From the NCBI GenBank assembly GCA_030849805.1, contig JASANZ010001882.1, positions 1-21,782 on the forward strand: a stretch of 21,782 bases of DNA. The letters run 5' to 3'. The translations under genes were made by a program, and so were the position numbers. Numbering within the stretch: position 1 is the first letter of the stretch; every line of letters begins with the position of its first letter. Under the pieces are notes generated by a model. That model ran no database searches. It saw only the letters and a list, made by a program, of their open reading frames with translations, and had not been told where the DNA came from. The stretch is from Sergeia podlipaevii. Lineage: Eukaryota; Euglenozoa; Kinetoplastea; Trypanosomatida; Trypanosomatidae. Below are positions 1 to 8,761 of the stretch, in pieces.

Positions 1-118
1 CGTGGAGGGAGACGAAACGGCGTATAAGCAGACGATGCCGTTGAAGGAAAGTAAATCATCGAGGCCAGCGGTGATGAACCCAAAGGCAAAAGTGGGGCCT
101 GCTGCTCTGAAGAAGTAA
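1..118 (+). CDS. 3' end of an unrecognised protein gene
   Basis: The second reading frame is open from the window edge to a TAA at 116-118, giving the last 38 residues of a protein. The tail is Lys-, Pro- and Ala-rich, starts VEGDETAYKQ and ends GPAALKK. It has no recognisable domain, membrane segment or targeting signal. Codon use is mixed but more GC-rich than the AT-rich sequence after the stop, which fits real coding sequence. A run of A begins at the stop codon (117-133). The start and identity lie outside the window. It could be the disordered basic tail of almost any nuclear or RNA-binding protein, so no function is assigned. Confidence 0.65.
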   Translation, partial: VEGDETAYKQTMPLKESKSSRPAVMNPKAKVGPAALKK

Positions 119-1879
119 AAAAAAAAAAAAAAATGAATCCTGTGTGTGCCCGTGCTTCCCCCTCCCCTCCCCTCTTCTCCATAAATTTACTGGGACATGT
201 GCAGGGGGAAGGCAAGGAAGTGTGAAGGAGATATTTGGGAGAATGCATACGTATATGAAGGTACCATGAGGATATAGATGCACAGTGAGAAATTTCAGTG
301 TTTTAAAAAAAAATTCATGTGCATTTTCTCCTGTCTTCAATTGTCCTCAATTATATTATTTTTTCTTTGCTTTCCATTTTAACATGTATTTATATATATA
401 TTGTTGCTGTTGCTTTCTTTCTTTTTTCTTCTGATAACAATAAAAAAAAAATGAGTTACCCTGTACGCTTTGGAGTCTTACTATATATATATTGAATGCT
501 GTATGTGATGTGTGTGTTTCGATATGTGTGATTTTTTTTTGTCCTTCTTTTTTGCTGTGAACGTTTTTCTTTTTTTTTTCTCTCTCCTTGCCACTTGATC
601 ATCAAAGAGGGGGTATGAAGTGCTGATGGTTCGTTGTTGTTGTTGTTTTTCAAGATCATTGCTTATCGATTTCAGTTGCGCCTGGTCATTGATGCCTATA
701 TACTTTTTTTCTCTGTATGTGTTGAGCGGTTCAGTAGTCACGCATTTTGCTCTTCTTTTTGTGTTTTTCCATACTTTTTTTTCTTTTTTTTCCCCTTCAT
801 TATATGCACATGTTGCAAACAGATATAACTACTCGAGCAAACAGCGAGAGTGGGGATGGAAGGGGAGGGGAGAAGAAAAAGGAGAACAAGAAGAGAGTAG
901 TAGTAATAGTGGTGGTAGTGGTGTGTCGTTATACTCAGTGGACAAGCTTTATAGACTTTCATCAGTATCAGAGGGGGTAAGAGAGATATTCGATATTCAG
1001 GAGTGGTGTGTGAGGAGAAGAAAAGAGATGAGGAGAAGGAGACGGAAGGGGGGCAAGCTTGGATTGTGTAATACATATATACATGCTGTTTTGCTTTATT
1101 ATGTTCATACTGAAAAGCAGTACCTGATCTATTGCTTGATCTTGGGACGGTGTCTTGGTGAAAAGGAAAGTGGAGGAAGGTGGGGGATGGCAACTATCAG
1201 CCGAACGAAAGACAATAGATAAGGTCACTTCCCTTTTCCTTCTCCTTTTCTTGTCCTCCCCTATACCTTCTTTTTTTCTTTCTTTCTCTCTCTCTCTCTC
1301 CATATATATATGTGTGTGTGGAGGAGAGATGTATTAAAGTGCACACTACAGGGAAAGTGAATGGATGCATGAATGGCTTCTTGTGTACCCAAAAGGAAGA
1401 AGAAGGAATATATGACAACGATTGCCATATTGCACATTTTCTTCCTGTGTAGTGACACGGTTCAAGCCCTGCTTCCTTCACTCCTGCTGCCCGTCTATCT
1501 ATGCCTTCTCTCTCTTTTTTTTTTTTTAATAATAATTACTATTATTAATTTAAGAGCGTCTTTAGCTTGCAATACATATTTATATATTCGAACGTGTGTA
1601 GTGCACACACCCACACACAGGTCAAGGTGGTACTTTCGGGCGTACGCGTGCACTCTTTGTTTGTTTGTTTGTTTTTTCTTCCGCCCCCCCCCTCCCTCCC
1701 TCCCTTTTCTTTTATTTTCTTTTCTTTTCTCCTCCTTGCTGGTACGCACATATGTGCGCACACGTTCATTGCCCTGTAGGGGGGGAGGAGGGGGGGAAAT
1801 GCTGTTGATATCTACACAAATACAAAGAAGCGAACATCGATTGCTTCTCTCTCTCTCTCTAAAAAAAAAAAAAAAAAAA

Positions 1880-2047
1880 ATGTCTGGCGAGAGATGGAAA
1901 AGAAAAGAAGAAGAATTGAAGGACTTTGATAATGAAGTTGAGGTGCGGGGAGTTACTACTACTACTACTACTACTGCACTTTGGCAGAATCAGCAAACAA
2001 AGAGTGCGGTGTGCACATTTGATTTATTTATCAGGTATGCGTATTAG
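1880..2047 (+). CDS. possible small ORF of 55 codons (doubtful)
   Basis: An ATG at 1880, directly after a 20-nt A run, opens a 55-codon frame ending in TAG at 2045-2047. The product starts MSGERWKRKEEELKDFDNE, then has a run of seven Thr from an ACT repeat and ends IRYAY. The first 20 residues could form a charged helix. A-runs also sit just before the ATGs at 16430 and 18227, which is the only contextual support. The codons lack the GC-rich third positions of the real genes, the second half is repeat-derived, and no family is recognised. It may well be chance or a UTR upstream ORF. Confidence 0.15.
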   Translation: MSGERWKRKEEELKDFDNEVEVRGVTTTTTTTALWQNQQTKSAVCTFDLFIRYAY

Positions 2048-2310
2048 TCATTCTCCTAAACTCTTATGATCCTTTTTTTATTATTATTATTTTATTTATA
2101 TATTTTTCACATTATATCAAATATATATATATGATGAAGTCATCCTTCGCACAAGGAGAAGCACACATACACATACAAAAAAAAAAAGAACATAGCCAGT
2201 CATTAAAGGAATATTAGCAACAGCTTACAAGTGAGAGAGAGAGAGAGAGAGAGGAGGAAAGAAAGTAGGGAACGGTACTCAAGAAGCGTGTACCACATCT
2301 ATACATACTA

Positions 2311-2381
2311 CCTCTCATCCCACCCACTTTTTTTTCTTTCCATATTATTATTATTATTATTATTATTACTTCTTAACGAAG
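2311..2381 (+). promoter_or_regulatory. possible spliced-leader acceptor for the RRM-like gene
   Basis: A pyrimidine-rich tract (about 2311-2341) is followed by an ATT repeat. The first AG downstream is at 2380-2381, only 8 nt before the ATG at 2390. Trans-splicing there would give a very short 5' UTR. Other AG sites further upstream are possible, so the exact site is uncertain. Confidence 0.3.
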
Positions 2382-2389
2382 GAATACCA

Positions 2390-4144
2390 ATGGGTAGACG
2401 CGATCGCAACATTGACGACAGCCGACGACGAGGGGGTAGGCGCCACCGTGACGACCGTAGCGATAGCGATGAAGAGTGGAGAGGCCGCATCTCTCAGCGT
2501 ATGGCTGAGGAAAGCGGGGGCGGCGGTCGCAACAAAGGGCCCCGAGGCTCGCGTCGGGAGCGTGGTGATGTAAGCCGTGACCGAGATGGTCGTCGCCGTG
2601 GTGGCGCTCAAGACCGCGACCGACGGCAACGCCATGACGACGAGGACTTCGATAGGCGTTCACGCCGTGACTCCTCTCTAGAGCGGCGCCGTAGTCCGCT
2701 TCGAAGTCGAGAGCGCCATCACCTCAACCGGCGTCGCGGCGATGGAGAGGACGAAGGCGCTGATGATGGCCGCAGCAGAAAGCGACGACGCGAGAGCGTG
2801 GAAGACACAGGTTACTATCGCAAGAGCGCCGACTACGATAGCTTTGATGACGACAGTGATGATGAAAACTATCAGGGTAATGAAGGCAGAGGCCGAAGGC
2901 ACCGCAGGGGCAGTCGTGAGGGAGGTAATGCAAAGCGCAACCCTAGAAGAAACGATGACGCGAGAGGCGGAAGACAAGATAAAAAGAAGGGGGAGAAGGA
3001 AGAAACGCCCCCTGCCACTGCGGCGGCGGCGGGAGGTGTGAAGGAGCCCGGGGCATCGACTTCAGTGATAGCAGCGGGGACAGACTCGGTGCTGAAGGAA
3101 CGAGGCGGGGGTTGGTATGGCCATGCTTCACGCTTTGCCAACGAGAAGAAGCAGCAGGAGCAGCTTTTTGCCTTCATTGATGATTTTAAGAAAGGAAACC
3201 GTTTCAACAACAATAATAGAGGTAAAGGTGGCGGCGGTGGTGGGACATCATTTCTTGTCTCCCCGCCTTCCTACCCTGGCGGCAGCCATCGCGACGCCAC
3301 CGCGACTACTTCAGTGGCTGAAGAAGAGGGAAAAGACATCAATGATCAGCAGCACCACACGATTAGTGATGAAGATGCAGAGGCGGTTGCTGACACCAGT
3401 ACTGGACAGCTGCGCAGGCGAAGAGCGGGTATTCTACCTGATATCGTTCCGCCTAGCAGCATCACCCGCGTTGCCTTGTACGGCGTTGACCTCTCTCTCA
3501 CTGAGGCGCATCTCAACTCCCTTGTAGAGCAGGTTGTAGGAGCGGCGCCGTGGCGGGTGCGGAGACCCGCACGAGAAGTGATCGCCATCACGATTTCACA
3601 GCAACAACACATGCAAATCCCACCACAGCCACAGCAACAGCCACAGTCACAGTCACAGCCGCAGTCACAGCAGCAGCAGGTGCAACTCCAAAAGGAAGGA
3701 TATCTCGACATTCCGAGCGAGGCAGGTGGGGCGTTGATGTCAGCAGCTGCCGTTGCTGCTGCTGCTGCTCCCCCCTATAGTGAGATGACCCACAGCAGCA
3801 GCAGCTGCAACAACAACAGCAACACTACTGGCGGCATCTTGCCTCTCCCCCCAGTGCTGGAGGAGGAGGAGGTCCCTGCTGCTTCAACGTCTATTCTTCC
3901 GGCCCCACCGGTTCTCCCAACCGACCCCATCATGTCAGCAACCACCACAACCGCCACGGCGCCATTGATGGGCGACACCGGTAGTAGCGCCGGTAATGAG
4001 ATGTGCTTTCCTGGACTGTTTGATCCAAACGGCGCAGGTGGCATGGTGGTTTTAGAATTCAGTGAAGCGGCGGCGGCGACGTTGGCGGTGAAGTTGCTGA
4101 ATGGCGCGTCCGTGAATGGACGTCGCATCGCGGCGTCTCTTTAG
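2390..4144 (+). CDS. Arg/Ser-rich RNA-binding protein with a split RRM-like domain
   Basis: This encodes 584 residues from the ATG at 2390. The frame stays open further upstream only through repeat-derived codons without an ATG, so 2390 is preferred. Residues 1 to about 215 are dominated by Arg with Asp, Ser, Glu and Gly (RD/RS/RG dipeptides), as in SR-like splicing and mRNP proteins. A compact island near residues 241-275 contains GGWYGHASRF and LFAFIDDFKKGN. Residues 358-385 (ITRVALYGVDLSLTEAHLNS) look like RRM beta1-alpha1, and the last 34 residues (GGMVVLEFSE, then LAVKLLNGASVNGRR) look like beta3-alpha2-beta4. About 165 residues rich in Gln/Pro, Ala, Asn and Ser separate the halves. The likely role is nuclear RNA binding or processing. 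The RRM call comes from pattern, not a search. No specific orthologue is recognised. Confidence 0.8.
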   Translation: MGRRDRNIDDSRRRGGRRHRDDRSDSDEEWRGRISQRMAEESGGGGRNKGPRGSRRERGDVSRDRDGRRRGGAQDRDRRQRHDDEDFDRRSRRDSSLERRRSPLRSRERHHLNRRRGDGEDEGADDGRSRKRRRESVEDTGYYRKSADYDSFDDDSDDENYQGNEGRGRRHRRGSREGGNAKRNPRRNDDARGGRQDKKKGEKEETPPATAAAAGGVKEPGASTSVIAAGTDSVLKERGGGWYGHASRFANEKKQQEQLFAFIDDFKKGNRFNNNNRGKGGGGGGTSFLVSPPSYPGGSHRDATATTSVAEEEGKDINDQQHHTISDEDAEAVADTSTGQLRRRRAGILPDIVPPSSITRVALYGVDLSLTEAHLNSLVEQVVGAAPWRVRRPAREVIAITISQQQHMQIPPQPQQQPQSQSQPQSQQQQVQLQKEGYLDIPSEAGGALMSAAAVAAAAAPPYSEMTHSSSSCNNNSNTTGGILPLPPVLEEEEVPAASTSILPAPPVLPTDPIMSATTTTATAPLMGDTGSSAGNEMCFPGLFDPNGAGGMVVLEFSEAAAATLAVKLLNGASVNGRRIAASL

Positions 4145-4170
4145 AGAGAGAGAGAGAGAGAGAGAGAGAG
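4143..4170. repeat. (AG)14 tract beginning inside the stop codon
   Basis: A perfect AG dinucleotide run begins within the TAG stop (4142-4144) of the RRM-like gene and continues to 4170. Length change here would alter only the 3' UTR. Confidence 0.95.
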
Positions 4171-4633
4171 CAGTGTGTTTGTTTGTGTGACTACATGTGG
4201 TACTCTATTTCTCTTTTGATCTTTTCTACTGTTGAATTGCAATTGAACTTATTTTTGTTTATTTTTTGTGCCGTCTTTTTTTAAGATTTGTTCTCCTAAA
4301 GTACTATAGACGCCTTGCTGAAGAGAGGACAGAAAGCGTCAGAACGCATTGTTAAATCGCACAAATATATGTATTAAGAATGCTTGAGGAGGGAGTGGGA
4401 GTACCTCCGGTTCACAATTTTCTATGTTCATCTATACCTATTGAGAGGGAGAAAAAAGTAGGGGCATAGCATCTTCTTCTGTGTTCTTCATATTCTTCTG
4501 CCATTCGTTTTTTTTTTAATATAAATATACATTTAAGCTCACTTTTTTTTTTGATTTTTAAATATAGTAGTAGCAGTTAAGGAGTCGTGCGGCGACATCT
4601 CACGCAAACTTTTATACACACGCATCCCCACAC

Positions 4634-4656
4634 AGACGCACAGCTTGTGTGCGTCT
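4634..4656 (+). other. perfect 9-bp hairpin
   Basis: AGACGCACA (4634-4642) is followed by a 5-nt loop (GCTTG) and its exact reverse complement TGTGCGTCT (4648-4656). It is GC-richer than its surroundings and lies in the spacer upstream of the 5080-7725 gene, before the likely splice acceptor, so it would most likely be in the 3' UTR of the RRM-like gene. Function is unknown. Confidence 0.7.
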
Positions 4657-4796
4657 ACACATAGAAGGTGCGGTGTACTATTATATATCTTTTTTCTTAA
4701 AGCACTGAAGCGCAGGGTTTCCCAATTAGTTTATCTTGTTCCTTTGTAAAAGGAAGTAGAGCTGCTTGCTTTGTTGTCTCTATTTTTGTTTGTTTG

Positions 4797-4869
4797 TTTC
4801 TTCCCATCACCTCTTCCTTTTCTTTTTTTTTTGCTGCTGCTGCTGTTGTTGTTCTTCTTCTTCACGTAG
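4797..4869 (+). promoter_or_regulatory. likely spliced-leader acceptor for the 5080 gene
   Basis: A long C/T tract (about 4797-4832), then GCT/GTT triplets and TTCTTCTTCTTCAC lead to the first AG at 4868-4869. There is no ATG between this AG and the ATG at 5080, so trans-splicing here would make 5080 the first AUG of a roughly 210-nt leader. Confidence 0.5.
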
Positions 4870-5053
4870 AGCTAGAATTAGAAAGAAAGAAAGACAATAG
4901 AACAGGGGAGGGGAGACGAGAGAGGCCAACAACAACAACAACAACAGGAGTGAATCGTTCTAGTGCCTACTTTATATATATATATAGCTAGTGTTTTTGT
5001 ATTTTGTCTATTTTTGTATACATTTCTTCACCTCTTTTCTCTTTTCTTTTTTG

Positions 5054-5077
5054 TTTGGTTTGGTTTGGTTTGGTTTG
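5054..5077. repeat. (TTTGG)4 pentanucleotide repeat just before a start codon
   Basis: Four TTTGG copies (5054-5073) plus TTTG end three bases before the ATG at 5080. The frame is open across it, and reading it as protein gives a spurious hydrophobic extension. Confidence 0.9.
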
Positions 5078-5079
5078 CA

Positions 5080-7725
5080 ATGCCAGTTGAGGATATTCCC
5101 TTGGCCCCTGGCATCACTGGGCAAGTCCTACACCCACTAAACGTTGCCACCGCCGTATATGCTGTTGTCTACCACACCCTCAGTGCCTTCAGCCCAAACA
5201 CACTTGTGGTGAAGCGAGTCCGCCGTAGCGGCAGCGGCGGTGTCGATGACGAGTCGAGGGCACACTCTCACCATCATCACAGGCGAGGCGGCGGTAGCGT
5301 CATTGATGATGGGGCGTCGAGCGTTGCGGGGTCTGTTGCGGCGCGCAGTGAGACTAGTCACCAAAGCCGCTCCCATCGCCATCAGCATCACAGGTCCTCC
5401 TCTTCCACTACTGGGGATCGAGAGGAACGAAGAGAGAAGGAGCGCTCTCACCGACATGGTTCAAGCAGCGACGTCTCGCGTAGCCACAGCCGTGGCGATG
5501 CCTCAGGAACCTCTCAGCAGCAGCGTCGCTCGCGCAGCGCGGAGGACGCCGTGTTGGCTTCCTCACCCTCTGCAGCAGCGCAAAAGGAAGCCACGCAGCG
5601 CGAGTCAACACGCCGCAGCCGGAGTGACAGCAGCACGCATAGTCGTCACCGCAGCAGCAGTGGCGGGAGCCGCAGCCGCAGCCATCGCGACGGGTTGACG
5701 TCGTCGTCGCACGTGGCCTCCTCCGAGGGTAGCGTAGCCGCTAGTGTGGTGGGAGAGGAGGACCGCCACCACGGCGACGGCGATGATGACGCTGCGGGTA
5801 GCAGGGCAGCAGCAGCGGCGCCACATCCTTCGTCTTTGGCCACGCCGGCGCCAGGTGAGGAGAAGAGCGTTGGACCACTTGCCATGCTGCCGCCCCCACC
5901 TCCGCTGGCACTTGGCAAACCCCCGCTGAGTGGGAGGCGCAGTAAGAACGATGACCCGTCCGGCACAACACGCCGGCCGCATCGAGATAGCAGCGCGGAT
6001 AGTCGGGGACGACGCCAGAGCTCCTCTGCGGGGTTGTCGTCGTCCTCTGCACACCGACATCGCCGTCGCGACAGCGACACGGATGGGAAAGACACTAAGA
6101 CCGACAGCGGCGCGTCTGCCGTAGGAGAAGAAGGAAAGGATCGCACGATGCACAGGAGCAGCAGCAAAGATGAAAGGAAATCTAGCAAGGAGGATGAGAA
6201 GACTTCAAAGAAAACACGCAAAACTCTCCGACAACGTCTGGCTGCGTGCAATGCGACGAAAGTTGCTTATTTGCTCGCCCACATCATGCGCGCGGTGCCG
6301 GTGTCGTGTCTTCACTTCTTTTGTCAGTTAGAAAAGCAGATGGCGACGGTGCCGATGCTCGCCTTCCAAGATCAAGGCGCTGGTGGAGCGCACTTTCTTA
6401 GTGAGTTCATTCCACTGATTACCACGAAGACGAAGTTACTTTCTGCTGCTGCGGAGATTCGCTTTTCTTCTTCAAAGGATATGTTTGTGTTTCTCTTCAT
6501 CCGCGCTGCGTTGGCCATGGTGGGCCACTACCTGGAAGACACGTTGTTTCTAGATAGCAGCATCGTTGTGCGCAACCTGCGCAGCCACAAGCTCTCTCGC
6601 CGCTATGTTGGCTGGGCTCTTCGACTCATCTCCCACGCGTTTCTGGACACACTTCTCATGAGCATCATCTCGCCACTTCTCTGCATGGCAACAGAGCGTA
6701 CTCCAACGCTTGACGCGGTACCGCTGCGGTGTACCGTGGGTGGGTTCCTTCGCGGTGTGATGAACGGCATGATGAGTAGTCTAATACAGTGGGTGGTAAT
6801 GCCGGTGGTGAGCCAGCTTGTAAATCGCGCGACCGTGACGGTCCTGGAGGCCGGAGAGTACGTTGTTTTTCGCCGATACGCGCACTGGCCAAACGAGGGT
6901 GAAGATGATGACTTCACCACCAGCGACGAGGAGGAGGACGACGACGATGCGGTTAGTTACGTGAGCGGGAGGTCCGCTGCTGGTGACGTCAACGAGAGCG
7001 TGGACACCGTCGCTACTGGCGTCACGAGCAAGAGTGCTACCAGTACCAAGGCCGGGACCGCGCTCCGGAAGTCTGGTACCAGGAATACTAGCAGTACTCG
7101 TCGCAAGCAACGACTTCTTACTCAGGCTCAGCGTCGTCAGGCACGCGCACAGCGTCGCGAGCAGTGCGCTCGCGAGGAGCACCGCAACGTGCTGCGCTCC
7201 ATCGCCTACCGTATTTGTGGCTCCCTCGTGGCGCAGTGTCTCGTGGATCACCCACTCGGTGTCTTCAGCGAACTCCTCCGTGCACGTGCGATGATGCACG
7301 TGGTCGGGACACTCCGCATGTACGATGACGTCCGCCCCGGCACGCTTCTCTCGTGGGCCCAAGTCAAGCACTTCTTTAATCTCCCCCGCGTGGTGGCGGA
7401 TGCGGCAAAGCAGGCGGGGCCGGAGGATGCCACGGTGCCACCACCTGTGCTGGTGCTCAGGGACATTGGAGAGGATATTGGGCATGAAATCACGATGGTC
7501 TTGTCGTCCATTAGAGATGCATCGGGTCAGGCAGAGGCGATTGACTGCCTAGCGCACAAGGTGCTTGCGGAAGGGAGAAAACCCTCGGCGCAGGACAGTT
7601 GGGAGCTTCTCACGCGCACGGCCTTCTCTTTCTCCCCAATGTTCTACGGTGTGCAGTTCTCTGTGCTGGATAAGCTGCTAGGGTTCTACGTGGCGGTGTG
7701 GACGCGCTTAACCAGGCAAACGTGA
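5080..7725 (+). CDS. large RS/HS-rich protein with hydrophobic, possibly carrier-like C-terminal half
   Basis: This encodes 881 residues from ATG 5080; the upstream open frame starts at a non-ATG codon and encodes a TTTGG repeat. A short N-terminal segment (MPVEDIPLAPG, then NVATAVYAVVYHTLSAF) precedes about 330 residues of Ser/Arg/His-rich low complexity. From about residue 378 the protein becomes ordered, with hydrophobic segments near 393-411, 468-485, 509-534, 553-581, 707-745 and 849-877. A very acidic insert lies at about 607-625 and a basic Arg/Gln helix at about 674-705. The stretch HPLGVFSELLRARAMMHVVG (724-743) resembles the degenerate carrier signature of MTCH/SLC25-type proteins, where PxDxxK is lost. 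That family link is inference only. The protein is otherwise an unrecognised conserved-type trypanosomatid membrane protein. It ends with TGA, and a TAA soon follows in frame. Confidence 0.82.
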   Translation: MPVEDIPLAPGITGQVLHPLNVATAVYAVVYHTLSAFSPNTLVVKRVRRSGSGGVDDESRAHSHHHHRRGGGSVIDDGASSVAGSVAARSETSHQSRSHRHQHHRSSSSTTGDREERREKERSHRHGSSSDVSRSHSRGDASGTSQQQRRSRSAEDAVLASSPSAAAQKEATQRESTRRSRSDSSTHSRHRSSSGGSRSRSHRDGLTSSSHVASSEGSVAASVVGEEDRHHGDGDDDAAGSRAAAAAPHPSSLATPAPGEEKSVGPLAMLPPPPPLALGKPPLSGRRSKNDDPSGTTRRPHRDSSADSRGRRQSSSAGLSSSSAHRHRRRDSDTDGKDTKTDSGASAVGEEGKDRTMHRSSSKDERKSSKEDEKTSKKTRKTLRQRLAACNATKVAYLLAHIMRAVPVSCLHFFCQLEKQMATVPMLAFQDQGAGGAHFLSEFIPLITTKTKLLSAAAEIRFSSSKDMFVFLFIRAALAMVGHYLEDTLFLDSSIVVRNLRSHKLSRRYVGWALRLISHAFLDTLLMSIISPLLCMATERTPTLDAVPLRCTVGGFLRGVMNGMMSSLIQWVVMPVVSQLVNRATVTVLEAGEYVVFRRYAHWPNEGEDDDFTTSDEEEDDDDAVSYVSGRSAAGDVNESVDTVATGVTSKSATSTKAGTALRKSGTRNTSSTRRKQRLLTQAQRRQARAQRREQCAREEHRNVLRSIAYRICGSLVAQCLVDHPLGVFSELLRARAMMHVVGTLRMYDDVRPGTLLSWAQVKHFFNLPRVVADAAKQAGPEDATVPPPVLVLRDIGEDIGHEITMVLSSIRDASGQAEAIDCLAHKVLAEGRKPSAQDSWELLTRTAFSFSPMFYGVQFSVLDKLLGFYVAVWTRLTRQT

Positions 7726-8030
7726 GTATATTTTTTTTTTTTAAGAATAGAGAGAGAGAGGAGGTTAGAGCGGGGGGAGAGAATGAAATGGTGATGAAGC
7801 GAGTGGGAATGCGTGGGTGAGAGACGTAAGACGAGAGAGAAGAAAAAGAAAAGCACGGGCATATATTTACTTGGGAGTTGCTGATTTATCGTTCTCTTTT
7901 GCCGTACCTTATTCTATTCTGTTCTCTTTCATTTTTTTTTCCTTGTTTCTCAGTGTGTGTGTATGTGTATGTTTTGCTTTGTTTTTTATATATTGTCTAG
8001 ACTTTTATTGTTACGTGTCGCAACTGTTAA

Positions 8031-8050
8031 TATTCCTCACGTGAGGAATA
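8031..8050. repeat. 20-bp perfect palindrome
   Basis: The half-site TATTCCTCAC (8031-8040) is followed immediately by its exact reverse complement. The centre is CACGTG. It lies about 305 nt after the stop codon of the 5080-7725 gene. Confidence 0.9.
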
Positions 8051-8073
8051 GTAATAGAAATGAAAAAGTGGAG

Positions 8074-8089
8074 TGCAGCAGCTGCTGCA
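8074..8089. repeat. 16-bp perfect palindrome
   Basis: TGCAGCAG (8074-8081) is followed by its reverse complement CTGCTGCA. It lies 23 nt after the end of the 20-bp palindrome. Part of it is CAG/CTG triplet sequence. Confidence 0.9.
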
Positions 8090-8179
8090 GTTTAGATTTC
8101 CTTTTGTCTCTTTTTTTTTTTTGAGGTGATGACAAAGCTTTAGACTAGATTGAGAGAAAAAAAAAAAAGAAGAAGAAGA

Positions 8180-8193
8180 AAGGCGCGCGCCTT
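8180..8193. repeat. 14-bp GC-rich palindrome
   Basis: AAGGCGC followed by GCGCCTT forms a perfect GC-rich palindrome in an otherwise AT-rich spacer, directly after a GAA repeat. Confidence 0.9.
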
Positions 8194-8703
8194 GGGCGTT
8201 GTTGTCGGCTTGCTTTGAGATGTGTATTCAGGCTTGTCGCTTTTTGGAGAGACAATTTTGGTTGCTGTTATTTATATTCATATTATTTATATTATTTATT
8301 ACTTTTTGCCTCACTGTCATACAGTGTATATTGTTCGACCTTTAGGATTTTTTTTCCTCCTTTTTTTTAAAAAAAAACATCTGCAAAGTAAAAAAATAAT
8401 GTTTTAGAGAAGAGAAGGCATGCGAGCAAAACCGCTTTGTAAAGAAGAAGAAGAAATAGATGAGAAGAAAGCTCACATACAAACCAAAAAAAAAAATGCC
8501 TTTTATTATTGGCAGGCTTGAGAGTTTTGGTTGATACTCATCACAAAGCGAAGCAAACAACAACAGCAAAAATAAAAAAACTAATACATATTTTTAAAAT
8601 ACTGCTTTATTATTGTCTTCTTTCCTTTTTTTTTGTTTTTGATTACTATTTTGTTTACATGCAGAAGTACTTTTTTTTTTTAATTATTATTACTATTACT
8701 AGC

Positions 8704-8739
8704 ATTTTTTTCTGATTGTTATTTCATTTTATATAAAAG
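8704..8739 (+). promoter_or_regulatory. likely spliced-leader acceptor for KRI1
   Basis: A T-rich pyrimidine tract (8704-8730) is followed by the first AG at 8738-8739. The 5' UTR would be about 22 nt and the ATG at 8762 would be the first AUG. Confidence 0.45.
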
Positions 8740-8761
8740 AAGAAGAAGAACACATCAGGCG

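Larger units (their letters stand above)
119..2389. other. long AT-rich intergenic region with simple repeats
   Basis: This 2.3 kb spacer holds no convincing gene. It contains poly-A and poly-T runs, a TA run near 482-493, a (TC)8 tract at 1285-1300 followed by (AT)n(GT)n at 1302-1320, a TTTG repeat near 1655-1675, a C-rich then T-rich pyrimidine stretch at about 1683-1736, an A20 run at 1861-1880, an ACT repeat near 1953-1974, a (GA)10 tract at 2233-2252 and an ATT repeat at about 2344-2369. ORFs here are low-complexity readings of these repeats. It probably holds the 3' UTR of the upstream gene and the 5' UTR of the next. Confidence 0.7.
4145..5079. other. intergenic region with a hairpin, splice signals and TTTGG repeat
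   Basis: This 935-nt AT-rich spacer contains the AG tract after the stop, T- and A-rich stretches, a perfect 9-bp hairpin at 4634-4656, a strong pyrimidine tract at about 4797-4865, an AAC repeat near 4927-4946, a TA run near 4973-4985 and a TTTGG repeat just before the next start codon. No gene is evident. Confidence 0.7.
7726..8761. other. intergenic region with three perfect palindromes
   Basis: This AT-rich spacer is made of T runs, GA/GT tracts and GAA repeats. It contains palindromes at 8031-8050, 8074-8089 and 8180-8193 and the splice acceptor region for KRI1 at its right end. ORFs here are low complexity and no gene is supported. Confidence 0.7.

Noticed and set aside
620..1222. 200-codon plus-strand ORF
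   Set aside because: It starts and runs through T-rich, GA-rich and GT-rich simple sequence, has no family features, and overlaps equally long ORFs in other frames.
1373..2047. 224-codon plus-strand ORF
   Set aside because: Its product is Phe/Leu runs, Pro runs and Lys runs from pyrimidine tracts, a C run and an A20 run. Only the last 55 codons (from 1880) were kept, as a doubtful small ORF.
2231..2389. 53-codon N-terminal extension of the RRM-like protein
   Set aside because: It begins with GTG and consists of (GA)n, pyrimidine and ATT repeat sequence; the first ATG after the likely splice site is 2390.
4963..5079. 39-residue hydrophobic N-terminus of the 5080 gene, looking like a signal peptide
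   Set aside because: It starts at GTG and is a reading of T-rich and TTTGG repeat DNA. The AUG at 5080 is the first after the likely acceptor.
5605..6251. Long minus-strand ORFs opposite the RS-rich region (also opposite KRI1 and the SR-like gene)
   Set aside because: They are antisense shadows of repetitive GC-rich codons, show no domain, and run against the uniform + strand gene direction.
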